Source: Leptobrachium leishanense (lineage: Eukaryota > Chordata > Amphibia > Anura > Megophryidae). From it: DNA of 64,000 nt. Below, piece by piece: positions 45,186-57,451 of the stretch. Numbering within the stretch: position 1 is the stretch's first letter; each line of letters begins with the position of its first letter. The notes under the pieces are model-generated. The model was not told the origin of the DNA. It searched no databases and saw only the letters and a list, made by a program, of their open reading frames with translations. The stretch covers positions 274,765,662 to 274,829,661 of the forward strand of contig CM019064.1 of NCBI GenBank assembly GCA_009667805.1, given 5' to 3'. The translations under genes were made by a program, and so were the position numbers.

Positions 45186-46090
45186 GGAGATCTTTATCAC
45201 CATTCACTCTGTTTCCTCCTGTGACCCCTCTAGAGATTTTGGCATCTGGGGTGGAGCCTTGTTTTGGCAGCCCAACCGGTATCGGAGCTTAGCATAGTCA
45301 GAGTTTGGCATAAGGCTGTTCAGCATGGCCAGTCAGTGAGTCAGCACAGCAAAGGGATACATACTCAAATAATACATACATACACTCACATGCATACGCA
45401 TACATAATATGGTAAACATACTGTCAGATATATCTGGTCACCAGATGGAGTTTAAACTGATGTCCCATATTACTCTATCACTCGACAATACGTACACACA
45501 TATACTGACATACTAAACTATCCTTGCCTACATTTATAAACTAATCCCTTACAGTATATAGTTAATCAGATTTAATAGGAACTGAAGGCAGGCTGTCTGT
45601 CAAACTCTCACCTCACATCTTAAGCTTGCCTAGTTACCAGCCAGCATGGAGGTATCTGTGTACGTGGAAATTAGGGTAGCTGGTGCTGCTGAGAAGAAGT
45701 GGGGCAGATCCAGTGTGCCTTCACATGGTCCCAGAGTAACCCTCTTAATTGGGGAGCTTCCAACTAGGAACATTTATCTAACCAAGATGTTGCAAACACT
45801 GCAAACATCTCAATCTCCGTCAAGGCAAATTTATTGCATGAAAAAGGCAGAACAAAGCTTTGACTCTAGAGCAGTCTTTATTAAGTCAGCCAAATAGGAA
45901 CACTGTAGTATATGGACTGCAAAGTGGTGAACAGATTATTCTTCAGCACCAATTAAGGCCCTGGTGCCACCACCTAATTGTAGCCAGGGATGAGGTGAGA
46001 GAAGATCTTGGTGTTCCCTCATCACCATCACCATATTGTTATCTGGCCCAGGTTGGCCATAATTCTACCAACATTCATTTGTATAGTATG
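45186..46090. other. unassigned, may include the CR1 5' UTR
   Basis: No clear boundary of the downstream CR1 can be placed here. Nothing else is recognised. Confidence 0.35.
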
Positions 46091-46237
46091 TTGAGCTTGT
46101 GAAGCCTTCTAAGTGAAGTCTTCAAAGTGAGCACTTAGAGATCTTCTGGAGATACTCTGGAGGTAGTCTGAGGTTAGACAGGAGGTAGAAAACCTACAAA
46201 AAGGTAAGATTTGTTGGTTTAAATCCATTCTTTTATT

Positions 46238-47164
46238 ATGGCAGGCTTGGTCCAGTGTAAGAGCTGTCATGCATTTGTTTTTAGATCCAATTTTTGGAGG
46301 TTTGGAGTGTGCCTGATATGTAGGCAGCTCTCTTTATTGCAGCAGGAAATTGCCTGTTTGAAGTCTGAGATTTGTAAATTATCTGTTACACAAACTCAGG
46401 CTATGGCTATGACTGTTACAAAGCCACTGCCACAGAGGCCTCCTAGGAGTGGCAGATGGACTACTGTAGGATCTGGTAGACTTAGAGTTGTGGATATAAG
46501 GCATGTCCCACAGTCTGTGGCTCTTCTTAATTCTTTTGAGGCACTTTCAGAGTGTAGTGGTGAGACGGAAGTAGGCTCAGACACCATAGTTGAGGAACCA
46601 CCATCCCCTATGCCTAAGGTATGCAGGACTGCAACCAAGAACAATAAGGAAAAGGTGGGACATGATAGAAGGCAATTGTTGCTGGGTGATTCTATCATAA
46701 GAGGTGTGGAGCTGGAGAGTAGTGGTTTGGTGAGATGTCTTCCTGGGGCTACTGCTCGTAGAGACAAGAAACGTATTCTCAATATTGTCAAACAAGCAAA
46801 GCAGCAAGGGGAAGTGGATGTTCTAGTCCATCTAGGGACAAATGACTTGGCTAGCAATGAGTTTTCTGAGATTAAGGAGGATTTTTGTGTTCTTGGAGGT
46901 GAAATACAGCAGATTGCGTCCACTGTGTCATTCTCTGAAGTTTTGCCTGTGCATAACATTCAGGATAGGCAGATGCGCAAAAGGGAATTTAATTTGTGGC
47001 TTCGGGAATGGTGTCGAGAGCAAGGATTTGGCTTTGTGTCCCATGATAGCTCTAATTGGAGCAGAAAGGAACTGTATAAAAAAGATGGTTTGCATCTTAC
47101 TCATAGGGGAACATATGTTCTCAGTGAGAAGTTCAAAGGTTTCGCAAAGAAATATTTAAACTAG
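46238..47164 (+). CDS. CR1 ORF1 protein with SGNH/GDSL esterase domain
   Basis: The 308-codon frame is open. The N-terminus has two Cys pairs (CKSC at 8-11, CLIC near 27-30) suggesting a small zinc-binding module, followed by a probable short coiled region (LSLLQQEIACLKSEICKL). A low-complexity linker with MPKVCR and Lys-rich residues follows. The C-terminal half is an SGNH hydrolase: GDS at 150-152 (nucleophile Ser), HLGTND at 198-203 (block with Asn), DGLHLTHRG from about 283 (Asp/His). The conserved Gly block is weak. CR1 ORF1 proteins are known to carry such an esterase and act in the retrotransposon RNP; the substrate is not settled. An uninterrupted ORF1 next to a broken ORF2 is unexpected and may just be chance survival. 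Confidence 0.85.
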   Translation: MAGLVQCKSCHAFVFRSNFWRFGVCLICRQLSLLQQEIACLKSEICKLSVTQTQAMAMTVTKPLPQRPPRSGRWTTVGSGRLRVVDIRHVPQSVALLNSFEALSECSGETEVGSDTIVEEPPSPMPKVCRTATKNNKEKVGHDRRQLLLGDSIIRGVELESSGLVRCLPGATARRDKKRILNIVKQAKQQGEVDVLVHLGTNDLASNEFSEIKEDFCVLGGEIQQIASTVSFSEVLPVHNIQDRQMRKREFNLWLREWCREQGFGFVSHDSSNWSRKELYKKDGLHLTHRGTYVLSEKFKGFAKKYLN

Positions 47165-47239
47165 GAGGGGGGACAAAAGGGTAAAAAACAATCTGCCTGA
47201 TTGTCCCCCAAAACTAAATCGGCGGGTGCAAGCAACATG

Positions 47240-49985
47240 CGGGGAAAAAAAGGACAAGCTCAGAGTTGTGTCTATAAATGCTCGCAGTTTAGTCAATAAA
47301 ATCATGAACTGGACAATGAGAATGGAAGGCAAAGATCAGAAAAAGTAGATTTAGTGGCGGTTACTGAGACATGGTTCAGTGAGAAAAATAACTGGGACAT
47401 AACAATACCGGGGTACTCTTTATATAGAAAAGACAGAGAAGGTAGGAAAGGAGGAGGAGTGGCCCTGTATGTGAAAAACAACATAAAAACGAACCAAATA
47501 AAAGTGAGCGAGGTGAACATAGAGTCAGTTTGGGTTACGCTAACATTTGGCAATCATACAGTAGCTCGTGTAGGTGTGATCTATAGACCCCCTGGACAAG
47601 TAGAAGAGCTAGATAATCTGCTGCTTGAGGAAATAGCCAAAATGGCAATGAAGGGGGAAGTTATTATCATGGGGGACTTTAATCTTCCTGATGTGAACTG
47701 GAAAACCAAAACTGCTGGGTGCACCAGGAGTACAAATATTCTAAACTCCCTACTGGGATTATCTCTAACACAAGTAGTTGAGGAGCCGACCCGTAAAGAG
47801 GCCATATTGGATTTAATACTCACAAATGGAGGTTTGGTATCGGACATTGTTGTAGGTGAAAATTTGGGATCTAGTGATCACCAGTCAGTATGGTTTAATA
47901 TAAGAACAGAGATGGAGCCACACCACACAAAAAAAAAGTTTTAGACTTTAAAAAAACAGATTTTTCTAAAATGAGACTTTGTGTGAAGGAGTCATTATCA
48001 GACTGGAGGAGTTTAAAGAGTGTCCAGGAGAAATGGGATTATTTAAAAGAAGCATTATTGAAGGCCACAGGCAATTGCATTCGACTTGTTAGCAAAAACA
48101 AAAAAGGGAAGAAACCACTGTGGTACTCTGCAGAAGTGGCCAAAATAGTGAAGAACAAAAAGACAGCATTCAATAATTATAAAACAACTCAGAGTGAAGA
48201 AGATAGGCAAACCTATAAGATTAGGCAGAAAGAGGCAAAGCAATTTATAAGAGCTTCCAAAGCACACGCAGAAGAGAAAATAGCTCAGTCAGTAAAAAAG
48301 GGGGACAACATTTTTTAGATACATAAACGAGAAAAGAAAAGTAAAACAAGGATTAGTTAGATTAAAAACAAAGGAAGGAAGGTATGTAGAAGAGGATAAA
48401 AGTCTCGCTGACTGCCTCAATGAATATTTTTGTTCAGTCTTTGCAAAAGAAAAGGAAGGAAAGGGACCTCAGTTAGGAGGAAACACTAACGAGACAATTA
48501 CATATCAGTTTACAGAGGAGGAGGTTCTACAGCAGCTGTCTAAAGTAAAGACAAATAAATCAATGGGGCCTGATGGGATCCACCCTAAATTATTAAAAGA
48601 GCTCAGTGATGTAATAGCAAAACCATTAACAGATTTATTTAACCAATCCTTGCTAACGGGAGTCGTCCCAGAAGACTGGAAATTAGCAAATGTTGTGCCC
48701 ATTCACAAGAAGGGTAGTAGGGAGGAATCTGGGAACTATAGGCCAGTTAGTCTTACGTCAGTAGTGGGGAAATTAATGGAAACCATGTTAAAGGAAAGGA
48801 TTGTTGAACATCTAAAAACACATAGATTACAGGATCAGAAACAACATGGGTTTACCTCAGGGAGATCATGCCAAACTAATCTTATTGATTTTTTTGATTG
48901 GGTAGACATTGCTTGCTTAGATTTCAGTAAGGCTTTTGATACTGTTCCGCATAGAAGGCTTATCAATAAATTGCAATCTTTGAGCTTGGATTCCAATATT
49001 GTTGAATGGATTAGGCAGTGGCTGAGTGACAGGCAACAGAGGGTTGTGGTAAATGGAGTTTATTCGGCGCAAGGTCTTGTTACCAGTGGGGTACCTCAGG
49101 GGTCAGTACTTGGACCCATTCTATTTAATATTTTTGTTAGTGATATTGCAGAAGGTATTAATGGAAAAGTATGTCTTTTTGCTGATGACACAAAGATTTG
49201 CAACAGGGTTGACGTTCCTGGAGGGATCAGCCAAATGACAAATGATTTAGGTAAACTAAAAAAATGGTCGGAGTTGTGGCAATTGAGTTTTAATGTGGAT
49301 AAGTGCAAGATAATGCACCTGGGACGTAAAAACCCAAGGGCTGAATATAGAATATTTGATACAGTCCTAACCTCAACATCTGAGGAAAGGATTTAGGGGT
49401 TATTATTTCAGAGGATCTAAAGGTAAGTAGTCAATGTAATAGAGCAGCAGGAAATGCTAGCAGAATGCTTGGTTGTGTAGGGAGAGGTATTAGCAGTAGG
49501 AAAAGGGAAGTGCTCATGCCACTGTACAGAGCACTGGTGAGACCTCACTTGGAGTACTGTGTGCAGTACTGGAGACCGTATCTCCAGAAGTATATAGACA
49601 TCTTAGAGAGAGTTCAGAGAAGGGCTACTAAAATGGTGTACGGCTTGAAGGAGAAAAGTTACCAGGAAAGGCTTAATGATCTTAACATGTACAGCTTGGA
49701 AAAAAGACGAGACAGAGGAGATATGATAGAAACATTTAAATACGTAAAGGGAATCACAAGGTAGAGGAAGGGAGTATATTTAAAAGGAAACAAAGTAGCA
49801 AAACAAGAGGACATAGTCTTAGATTAGAGGGGCAAAGGTTTAAAAGTAACATCAGGAAGCATTATTTTACTGAGAGGGTGGTGGATACATGGAACAGTCT
49901 TCCAGTTGAAGTGGTAGAGGCCAAAACAGTAATTGAATTTAAGCAAGCATGGGATAGGCATAAGGCTATCCTAAAGAAAAGATAA
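47240..49985 (+). pseudogene. CR1 ORF2 (endonuclease and reverse transcriptase), frameshifted
   Basis: Pieces in order: VSINARSLVNKI near 47270, then after a frameshift the AP-endonuclease (47354-47944) with AVTETWF, YRPPGQ, IIMGDFNLPDVNW and LGSSDHQSVWF. Next comes a linker (47971-48318) with KPLWYSAEVAKIVKNKK. The reverse transcriptase (48563-49396) has NYRPVSLTSVVGKLME, LDFSKAFDTVPH, TSGVPQGSVLGPILFNIF and the catalytic FADDT near 49178. The thumb (49465-49764) has LEYCVQYWRPYLQKYI, and the C-terminus near 49850 has FTERVVDTWNSLPVEVV. At least four frame changes separate them. Around VDIACLDFSKAFD some residues usual for CR1 seem to be missing. The gene is dead although the catalytic motifs survive. 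Confidence 0.9.
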
Positions 49986-50072
49986 ATCCAAGTAAAGTAT
50001 CCATGTAATTGGGCAGACTAGATGGGCCGAAAGGTTCTTATCTGCCGACATCTTTCTATGTTTCTATGTATG

Positions 50073-51265
50073 TGGGACAGATCTGTAAACTATACCTCTC
50101 GTTCTTTAACCATGTCTTGGACAGCATCAATATTAATTACATGGCACACGGAGCCCCGTGGGATAAATACATTAATTTCTGTATGTTTACATAGAAAGGC
50201 TAGTTTGTCAAGCTTCAATCGTCAATATGAATAGCAAATGTAACATTTCTTTCCTTAAGACTTTTTGTGAGTGGTTTTGTTTGTGTTTCTTATTCAATTA
50301 TTTTTGTTAAATATAAGTCACCAATAGAAAGATGAAGGTGTATGGAATAAATGTATGCTTGGTGAACACTGCACAACATCTGTCTCTGCTGTTGTGACAG
50401 GTAATGTTCAAATCAATTGTCATTTTTAAAAATGAGTTAATTTAATTCAAATCTAAACTGTTGAATAAACATTCTGTGTTCCTCCAAGTGTTCTGTACCA
50501 TACTTAAGAAGTTTGTATGTCATAATTATTTGGATTTCTTTGTAATGGAGTATCTGTTTTTATGAATATGTATCTTTGCCAAGTATTCTAAAGGTCATAC
50601 CAAGGCATTCGTTAATTCCAGGAAAGACATTTAGACCTCTAGGAGCATTTATTAAAATTCAACAGCTGTCCAGCATGCAAGGATTGGAAATCTGTAGGAA
50701 CTCAACTGCAGTTAACTTCAGCTCTCGTCGTGGCTAGCTCGAAGAGTTGAAATGTGAAAGTTTCCAGGTTTCTATCCATACCTTCGGTCTCCCATTGCTT
50801 GAATGACATTTGAATCTTGTGTGTAAGACACAAATCCAAACATTTTTTGCCCATGTTTCTTCTAATACTTCCTTTTTATGGTCTTATTTGTGGTCCCTTA
50901 TCTCCTCTTCTCAGACTTCTTTATGATCCTAGATTAAAAAGATTCCCTCTCACACTTTCAAGACAAGTCCTGGACTGCACATTATCTCTAGAGGTAACGT
51001 CCACAGCCTGCAGTATTTATACCTCTTGTTTTTAAGAAAATTGTGTTAAGGTTTGGTTCCCTTTGTAGATCTTCTAGCACACACAGTGCCTTAACAGGTT
51101 AGTGAAAAAGTTCTTGTTGGATATGGAGAGTTAGGGTTACCCAGAGAACAGGTAGTCTTAGGGCAATATTACAAAGTTGGTGCTAACTTAGCCAGTCAGC
51201 CATGTACTGGCCATCGCGTCTACCTGGAGAATCCCGATGGGTCGATGGCTCACTGGACCGGTTTG
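50073..51265. other. unassigned DNA
   Basis: Nothing recognisable. Confidence 0.5.
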
Positions 51266-51592
51266 ACCAGCCTACTGGGCCTGAGCCTAGGGCTCACCTA
51301 GGTTGGCCTGCCGCCTGGGCATCGCCGAGGTACAGCGGTCAGTCAGCTGGATGGGCCTACCCAAAGCCTGGGGCTTGCCTAGGTCGGCTGGCCACCTGGG
51401 GCTTGCCTAGGTTGGCTGGCCACCTGGTGCTCGCCCAGGTCGGCCTGCCAGCAGCCTGGGGCTTGCTTAGGTTGCCTGCCTGTCTAGGTTTGCCCGCAGC
51501 CTGGGGCTCTCTTAGGTCGGCCGCCCGCCTGGGGCTAAATTAGGTCGGCCTGCTGGCTAGGCTTGCCTGGAGCTTGCCTAAGCCTGACTTTT
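51266..51592. repeat. degenerate GC-rich minisatellite
   Basis: About ten units near CCTGGGGCTTGCCTAGGTCG plus GCCTGCC, 27-34 bp each, increasingly AT-rich flanks. The CCTAGG/GGCTTGCC composition is reminiscent of the GGCTTAGGCGAG arms in the Helitron, but the relation is unproven. Confidence 0.75.
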
Positions 51593-52308
51593 TTAAAATA
51601 TTTTTTTATTTATTTTTTTTACAGACTATTCTTTTTATTTATTTTTTAATTTGCATTACTGGATAATATGCATAATATTGAGCAATGTTATACTACAGTT
51701 ATGTACTTTATTTACGGTCACCTTATTGACTATTTCTGGCACAGGCAATCTTATAGCCATTGTTTGACACTGCCACTTTTTATGTGTTTGATGTTCTTGA
51801 ACTGCCTCTAAGAGGACCATTGTTTTATTCTCACCACCGTGTATTATCAGATACATTGATTCTGTCACTACTTTATGTCACTGGCGTCACAGGCAGATGT
51901 CAGGGAGACCTATCCTGAAGCAAGGATCTGATCTACTGCTGGCCATATATACAGGGCAGGGCAGGGCAGGTCATGTGACCGCAGACTATCAGCCACAGGA
52001 AGGATAGTCTGCAGTGGCTAAACCACACAGCGTCGCTCTCACCACCAGGGGGCCTGGCTGCGCTGTGGAAACGTGACGCTTTATTATTGGCACACGGCAA
52101 ATTTACAGCCCACGTTTGCTAATTTTACTGATTACTGCACTGTTGGATGCGATTTATGGATTCTTATTCGTGCATAATCCCTATATGGCACATATTTTGG
52201 TTGTTTTATTTGTGCTTTTACGTTTGTTATTATATCAATTTTAGGCTGCATCACATCTACTCATTTATTTATTTTCTGCATGTTTGCATTGCGGTTTGAT
52301 TATACCAC
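51593..52308. other. unassigned DNA with a hairpin
   Basis: T-rich run 51590-51650; GGGCAGGGCAGGGCAGG near 51954; hairpin GCAGACTATC...GATAGTCTGC (about 51981-52013). GGAAACGTGACGCTTTATTA at about 52068 faintly resembles Penelope-like ends. Confidence 0.35.
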
Positions 52309-52311
52309 TAA

Positions 52312-52737
52312 GGCTAGGTTCAGACTAACGCAGTATTAACGTGCGTTTAGAAGCACTAAATCACGGCCGTGCTAGCAGCAAATGACGTCCAATGCCGGGC
52401 AGCATACGAAGAACGGCCGCACAAAAGTGCGGCTGCGCAACGCAAGTGGCAAACTAATGCATTTTTTCAAGAACGTGAAGCCGCTAGTACTGACGTACAG
52501 AGTGCGCTGCGTCCGCTAGCGGCGTGTGTGCGTGATTAGGAGACGTCAGACGCTGCTAATGTCCGGCCAACATAACGTCCAGACACAAAAAGGGTTTTAT
52601 TGATGATCCGTACAAAATCACGGACGAAAATGCGCATGGTATGACCGCTATCGCGTATTCCGTGAAAAAATACATCCTTTCGTTCGAACGCACTTTTTCA
52701 CGGACAATGCGAAAAATGCGTTAGTCTGACCCTAGCC
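52312..52737. mobile_element. PIF/Harbinger-like MITE, copy 7
   Basis: 426 bp; ends GGCTAGGTTCAGACTAACGC and, inverted, GCGTTAGTCTGACCCTAGCC. Left flank TAA, right flank TTA (one mismatch if a duplication). The interior is very close to copy 6. Confidence 0.85.
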
Positions 52738-52877
52738 TTACTTTAATAGGAATTTACCATATCGCGCCGGCACTATTGCACCCCTTTTTATTTTATATAT
52801 ATTGATTGTCAGCAGACACGGCAGATTCAAAAAATATCATTATTGTGTGTATATCTCATATCCCGTCAGGATACTAT

Positions 52878-52955
52878 CAGGGTTATTCAGAGAAAGGTGA
52901 AAACCAGGAGAAGAGAACGATCTAGACCAAATAGCTGATTTGGAAAGCGGGAGCA
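52878..52955. repeat. truncated mariner-type MITE
   Basis: CAGGGTTATTCAGAGAAAGG and GATCTAGACCAAATAGCTGA match the left part of 35020-35201. The right end is missing. Confidence 0.65.
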
Positions 52956-53314
52956 CTTGTTTTCCCTCCTGTTTCATTTCATGAAAATCTGTCTGCAAAA
53001 CTCTTGAGAGGCTAAAACAACTATATGTACTGTCATGGCAGACTTTGTGTGACATTGAAATCATTCAAATATGTCTCGCTAGCTATGATTACTGCTTTCT
53101 TACTGCTTCTATTACTGTTACATCTGAGCAGTTTTACAATGGGACTGTTCTGTGAAAGAATACTATCGGGAAAAAAGCATTTGAATCGTGAGCCATGTTA
53201 CCATGGCAACAAATGCATCATATCTAAAGCATTCATTCATATATCTTCATCACTGTATCTTCTGGAATAACTGTATTTTTTTTTATTTTGTGTGCTTGTG
53301 TGTGTGTGGGTATA

Positions 53315-54005
53315 CAGCTCTGGGAAAAAAAACTGTTTTTCTGGTATTACAATTTATACATACTGTATGTGTTTCAGTAAAATGAACATTTCGGTTTTCT
53401 ATAGTCTACTAACATTTCTCCCAAATTCCAATTGAAAATATTTTAATGAGCGTTTATTTGCAAAAAATTACAATTGGTCAAAATAAGTAAAAAGATGCAG
53501 TGTTGAAAACATTGCATCTTTTTAGTTATTTTGACCATTTGAAATAAGCGTTTATTTGCAAAAAATTACAACCATATTTTCAATTGGAATTTGACCTACA
53601 AGAATGCAAAATATACATTTTTAAACACAATACAAATTTTTCCATAACATGGGAAGAGTCAGTATTTGAAATAAATGTGATCCAGTTTCATGCATCTAGG
53701 CATGCTCTCCACCAGTCTGGCTGCCTTCATGGTGCAAAGCTACAAGCAGCTCGGCTTTCTTTGATTGCTTGTGACCATCCATCTTCCTCCTGATAACATT
53801 CCAGAGGCTTTCAATGGGGTACAGAACTGGAGATTTGGCCGGCCATGATAAGGTCTTGATCATATGGTCTTCCATCCACAATTTGATTGACCTGGCTGTG
53901 TGGCATGCATAGTCCTGCTGAAAAAAATAATCCTTGGAGTTGGGGAACATTGTTAGAGTAGAAGGAATTTTCTTCCAATATATAGTTGTACATGGCTTGA
54001 TTCAT
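53315..54005 (-). pseudogene. degraded Tc1-like transposon, minus strand
   Basis: The left end CAGCTCTGGGAAAAAAAAC, preceded by TA, and ATTTCTCCCAAATTCCAA are typical of a fish/frog Tc1 family. The transposase is on the minus strand and only its C-terminal half is readable: FFQQDYACHTARSIKLWM (second Asp) and SPVLYPIESLWNVIRRKMDG (Glu). An inverted repeat (TTTATTTGCAAAAAATTACA twice, and GATGCAGTG / CATTGCATC) lies at 53450-53580. Several stops; no right end found. Confidence 0.75.
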
Positions 54006-54099
54006 GCATCCTTTACAAAGATGAATCTGCCTGATTCCATACTTGCTGAATCAGCCCTACTGTAGATCACACTGATTCTCCATCAAGGGGTGAGGACCA

Positions 54100-54395
54100 C
54101 AACAAAGATTTCAAGGTTTTGCCTTGGGCTCCTAATTCCTCATATCTCAACCTACTTGATCATCTGTGGGATGTGCAGGAACAATGACTCTGATCCATGG
54201 AGGACCCACCTTGCACTTGCAGGATTTAAAGGATCTACTGCTAATATCTTGGTTCCACATACCACAGGACACATTCAGAGGTCTTGTAGAGTTCACACCT
54301 CAATGCATCAGACCTGTTTTGGCAGCATGATGGGGTCCTACACAATAACAGGCAGGTGGTTTTATTGTTGTAGCTGATTGGTGTATATATTTAAA
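54100..54395 (+). pseudogene. C-terminal remnant of a second Tc1 family, plus strand
   Basis: A degenerate plus-strand reading around 54119-54335 keeps LDHLWDVQEQ (from the PxxNPIEHLWDVL motif), EDPPCTLQDLKDLLL and DTFRGLVEFTPQCI. These are typical of the end of another vertebrate Tc1 transposase, and the end resembles a Tc1 terminus (CAGGTGGTTTTATTGTTGTA). It abuts the minus-strand Tc1 piece. Confidence 0.6.
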
Positions 54396-54715
54396 GGATT
54401 ACCCCAAGCATAAGAACAGTTTGTGTTAACCCAAACATGTATTAGTGTAAGATGACCCACAGTCTGGCTGCACATAGTGTCTATCTGTAAAAATGTTGGG
54501 AAATCACTGTAGTTACATATACACAGCAATCACTTTCTCGTAAACATATCAATGGATTTTTACATCTCCCATAGTTCCTTTCTTATGTGAAAGGCTCAGC
54601 ACTCACATAGATAAATATAAAAGAATATGGGATGATACAGAAGCGCGGAGCCTTCTCTCTGAATGTTTATTACAGCTTAATGTATGTTTAATGTTGTAAA
54701 ATATGCTGACCTATT
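54396..54715. other. unassigned DNA
   Basis: Nothing recognisable. Confidence 0.5.
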
Positions 54716-54785
54716 CCAGGGCATACTTGTAGACAAGAGAAATATCAATGTATTTCTTCCTGGTAAACCTGTTTTATAAAAAAAG
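54716..54785 (+). repeat. LINE/SINE tail
   Basis: CCAGGGCATACTTGTAGACA then AATGTATTTCTTCCTGGTAA: a diverged plus-strand tail copy. Confidence 0.65.
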
Positions 54786-55682
54786 GTTTTATCACTTTCA
54801 ATGAAACTTTATGGGATACATTCATTATTTTCCAGTTTTTAGAAATTGGGAGAGGTGAGAGTTCCAGTAGGTTAAACAACACCGGAGACCAACAAAATTC
54901 ACAAAAAATGGAGACCACCCAGCAGTGATGCGATCCATTCGCCATTATAAGCTGAAAGCTGCTGTTAGTCGCACTAAACGCCGCTCAAAATTGAGTTGTA
55001 GGGAGCCCTCAAGTCCAATTAAAATCAGCCTAGTGTGAGGGGAAACAAAAGCATATAAACCATGCAAAAAAAAGCAATGACAGACAAAAAGTTGCACTAC
55101 AGGAAGACCTGCAGTTCTCAAAAAATTCTAAATGGGAACTCCACATTGCTGAGCTTCAAACAAGGGGCTTACGTCCATACCATTCCTTCTCCCACTTCTA
55201 GAAAACTGACCAGTGCACCATGGAAAGGCTGCGTTCCACCATCAGCAGATCAAAGCGGACAATGGACCGTGTTTGCAATCCAGAATGAGAAAACCAGTGC
55301 TGTGATGCGAGAAAACTGACAGACGCATTCGAGCAAGTTAAAAAACATCCAAATATAAATTTTCAATACAAAAGTTGCCAAAAGCTTAAATAAACTGTAA
55401 AAATGTACAAATAAGATAAACATATAACCTGAGTAATAATGGCTTCCCTGCTGTGAGAGCATACATGCAGTCAACATCACACTCCCAGTGAGTGTCAAGC
55501 TACAGTATATTTTAACTCCTAGCCACCATGGTTGACTTTTTCCGATAGTTGCCACAATCAGCAATCAACCCATGCATTTGTCATATGGGATGTATTGTGA
55601 ATTTGGAGATTCTCCTTGCAACATGGACAACTATCATTGTGAACACAACAACCGTTGGATAACCTCTGACTATATTTTCTAG
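54786..55682. other. unassigned DNA
   Basis: Short frames only; no motif recognised. Confidence 0.5.
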
Positions 55683-55770
55683 TACTTATAACATACGCCA
55701 CCCAGGACAAATTGAAAACGAGAGAAATCGCAAGATATCCATCCTAGTAAAATTCTTTAAAAAAAATTTA
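55683..55770 (+). repeat. SINE 3' end, truncated
   Basis: ACGCCACCCAGGACAAATTG and GAAAACGAGAGAAATCGC match the SINE form of the tail (with the CGCCACCC block). Confidence 0.65.
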
Positions 55771-56112
55771 ATAATAATTATTAAATCGGGCTAGTTGAAG
55801 CCCCTCGCAGCCTTGTGGTTTTTAAAACCGTTACTGTCTTCTACTTTCGTTTATGTAGGGTGCTGGTCACTGTGCGCTGTTTTTTCCAGAGGCTTTGAGC
55901 CAGAGCCACTAGCAACAATGGCACATCCAAGTTTCCTACTGGACTCACATGCCTTCAGATAAACTTGCAGGTGTCCCACCAAATTAACCATATAAAAAAT
56001 CTAAGCAGGGAACAAAAGCCTTTGAGGATTAATCTCGCCATGTGCTTGTCATTTCCATGAGCATTCGCTCTGCATTGGAGAGATTTTTGTTTTTCGGGGG
56101 TGTGTGTGTGTA

Positions 56113-56280
56113 TATATAACCCTCTAGACTGTAAACTCCTATGAGCAGGGCCCTCTACACCTCTTGTTTCCATCCTATGTCCGTTTATATGTATTTCGTT
56201 CCCTTTGGTTATTGTAAAGAGCTGAGGAAACTGTTGGCGCTATAGAAATGATGACAATAATAATAATAACAACAAATAAC
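56113..56280 (+). repeat. L2-like 3' tail
   Basis: CTCTAGACTGTAAACTCCTA, GAGCAGGGCCCTCTACACCT, TTGTAAAGAGCTGAGGAAAC, TGTTGGCGCTATAGAAATGA, then AATAAT repeats: the best L2-like tail in the window. Confidence 0.75.
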
Positions 56281-56960
56281 TTCAGCATTCACCATGTAGG
56301 ATTCGGCATGTAGGAAAAAAGTGGTGTAAACGCTGTGTGTGGAGGTCCTAATTCAAATATATAACAATTGTGCAGAGAAAGGGACACACTCGGGGACTTC
56401 TTATCTGAATTGTTGTTTAAATTAACCATCATAAATTACGTCCAAATTTTGGACTAATAGTCTTTTTATTTTCATGCGTATTTGAAATCATATTTGAGAA
56501 TCGGAAGATATTTACTTTTCACATATAAGGGGATTCGTTTTTGTATCGTTCCATGTGCTGTATTTTCTAGCACTTGCTCAGCCGTAGAATGACAAAGTTT
56601 CACTCAAAAGCTAAATAGACTGTATCTTGGTATTACAAATGATTTGCACACCATAAAGCCATGGTGCCGTTAATCATTTATGCAGTATTCTTATCAGTGC
56701 TCTGAAATGCTTTCGAAAGAAAAAAGATTGTGGAATGTAAAACAACTTCAATGTTTAGCCAAAAAAGCACGGTGAAAATATTCTCTGGATGACTGCAAAG
56801 TATTCTCGGTACAAATATATAGGAGTGAAAATTGTACCTTTTATGTACATTTCCACTTCAGAGGGGATTCCTCGGGATTAAACATTGTGCGCAAACTGTT
56901 TTAGTGATTAAGCCAGGAAGGTAAAACCGAAGCAGTTCTGTTTCTTTGTTGCTATACGTC
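56281..56960. other. mostly unassigned DNA
   Basis: GTGCAGAGAAAGGGACACAC followed by TCGGGGACTTCTT near 56370 faintly resembles the left arm of the 3379 foldback (AAGGACGCACTCCAGGACTT). Otherwise nothing. Confidence 0.35.
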
Positions 56961-56963
56961 TAA

Positions 56964-57379
56964 GGCTAGGGTCAGACGAACGCAGTGCGAACGCGCGTGC
57001 AGCCACACTTTATCACGGCCGTAGTAGCAGCAAATGACGGCAAATATACGAAGTACGGCCGCACGAAAGTGCGGCCGCGCAACACAAGCGGCAAATAAAC
57101 ACATTTTTTCGAGAACGTGATGCTGCTAGTACTGACGTACAGAGTGCGCTGCGTCCGCTAACGGCTTGTGTGCGTGATTAGGAGACGTCAGACGCTGCTA
57201 ATGTCCGGCCAACGTAACGTCCAGACGCCAAAAGGGTTTTATTGATGATCCATACAAAATCCCGGACAAAAATGTGCATCGTATGACCGCTATCGCATAT
57301 TCCGTGAAAAAATACGTCCATTCATTCGAACGCACTTTTTCACGTACGACGTGAAAAATGCGTTCGTCTGACCCTAGCC
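56964..57379. mobile_element. PIF/Harbinger-like MITE, copy 8
   Basis: 416 bp; ends GGCTAGGGTCAGACGAACGC and, inverted, GCGTTCGTCTGACCCTAGCC. These are perfect 20-bp TIRs. Left flank TAA, right flank TTT. The interior is as in copies 5-7. Confidence 0.85.
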
Positions 57380-57451
57380 TTTGACGGTTATCCGCTAACC
57401 GCTGTTGTTTGCCACAGGAGCAAACTGTGGTGAAAATCGCCATTTCACTAT

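Larger units (their letters stand above)
46091..50072 (+). mobile_element. CR1-type LINE, near full length
   Basis: ORF1 (46238-47164) is followed by a broken ORF2 (about 47240-49985) and a short 3' UTR. The 3' end has GACTAGATGGGCC and ends in TTCTATGTTTCTATGT, like the octamer-type tail of vertebrate CR1. No target duplication was identified, and the 5' boundary is approximate. Confidence 0.88.
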
